A DNA stretch of 12,103 nt from Candidatus Tayloriibacteriota bacterium. Its GTDB lineage: Bacteria > Patescibacteriota > Minisyncoccia > Phycocordibacterales > PALSA-1337. The first letter of the stretch is position 1. Each line of letters begins with the position of its first letter. The stretch is taken from contig JAPLZH010000065.1 in assembly GCA_026395105.1 (NCBI GenBank), positions 1 to 12,103 of the forward strand, written 5' to 3'. The notes beneath the pieces are model-generated. The model saw only the letters and a list, made by a program, of their open reading frames with translations, was not told the DNA's origin and made no database searches. The translations under genes were made by a program, and so were the position numbers. This document shows positions 11,996-12,103 of the stretch, in pieces.

Positions 11996-12103
11996 TCATC
12001 TAACGGGGCTTCTTTTAAATGACACCATTGTTGTTGTTAATTTCTTCTTTGTGTCGATAGATTTTGATCCCATTTTCTTCTGATATGCCTTGTACAAATT
12101 ATC
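11996..12103 (-). CDS. C-terminal end of an unidentified gene (cut by window edge)
   Basis: The minus strand is open from the right edge for 35 codons to TGA at 11996-11998, and a terminator lies about 40 bases downstream. The tail is very basic (many K and R, with K-K-K-L-T-T-T-M and F-K-R-S-P-V-R at the end), as in nucleic-acid-binding proteins, ribosomal proteins or transposases. I recognise no family from this fragment. The open stretch alone could be chance; the terminator raises its credibility. Confidence 0.4.
   Translation of the reverse strand, partial: DNLYKAYQKKMGSKSIDTKKKLTTTMVSFKRSPVR

Noticed and set aside
1..12103. CRISPR array, tRNA or rRNA genes
   Set aside because: No regularly spaced repeats, cloverleaf with T-loop sequence or rRNA core motifs were seen on either strand.

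Overview
The window suggests a small-genome, AT-rich bacterium of the Candidate Phyla Radiation (Patescibacteria, probably a Parcubacteria/Paceibacteria-like lineage). This is inference. It rests on a degenerate PriA, a lone zwf without other pathway genes, several small anchored proteins, a conserved-looking pair of unknown genes built around a CPVC membrane protein, and promoters placed directly against start codons. TAA, TAG and TGA all end plausible frames and Trp is written TGG, so the standard bacterial code fits.

Layout, left to right. Bases 1-66 (minus) hold the first 22 codons of an IS30-type transposase that runs off the left edge. Next is a 106-residue protein resembling an isolated region 4 of a sigma-70 factor, closed by a strong terminator. 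A TrmB-like regulator (minus) and a membrane-anchored type-1 periplasmic binding protein (plus) diverge from a 140-bp spacer; the regulator's promoter contains a near-perfect operator. Two minus-strand genes follow, a CPVC membrane protein and a helical cytoplasmic protein, with a small membrane protein diverging from them. zwf (glucose-6-phosphate dehydrogenase), hpf (ribosome hibernation factor) and a small anchored protein run on plus and meet fmt (methionyl-tRNA formyltransferase) tail to tail. An unknown, compositionally distinct gene with its own terminator is next, then priA (minus), a 113-bp inverted-repeat element, an orphan OmpR-type response regulator (minus), a gene broken by an 8-bp tandem duplication, and an anchored SIMPL-domain protein. 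The right edge carries the tail of an unidentified minus-strand gene with its terminator.

Apart from the divergent regulator/binding-protein pair, the CPVC pair and the hpf pair, the genes look like single-gene transcription units and do not form one pathway. The strongest cross-cutting signal is the promoter layout: at seven start codons a -10 box lies only 6-9 bases upstream and no Shine-Dalgarno sequence intervenes, which predicts leaderless or almost leaderless mRNAs.

The items most worth a second look are the stand-alone sigma-region-4 protein, the self-overlapping TrmB operator, a PriA without recognisable ATPase motifs, the large cruciform-capable repeat upstream of priA, and the reversible-looking 8-bp duplication that splits the gene at 10761-11149.
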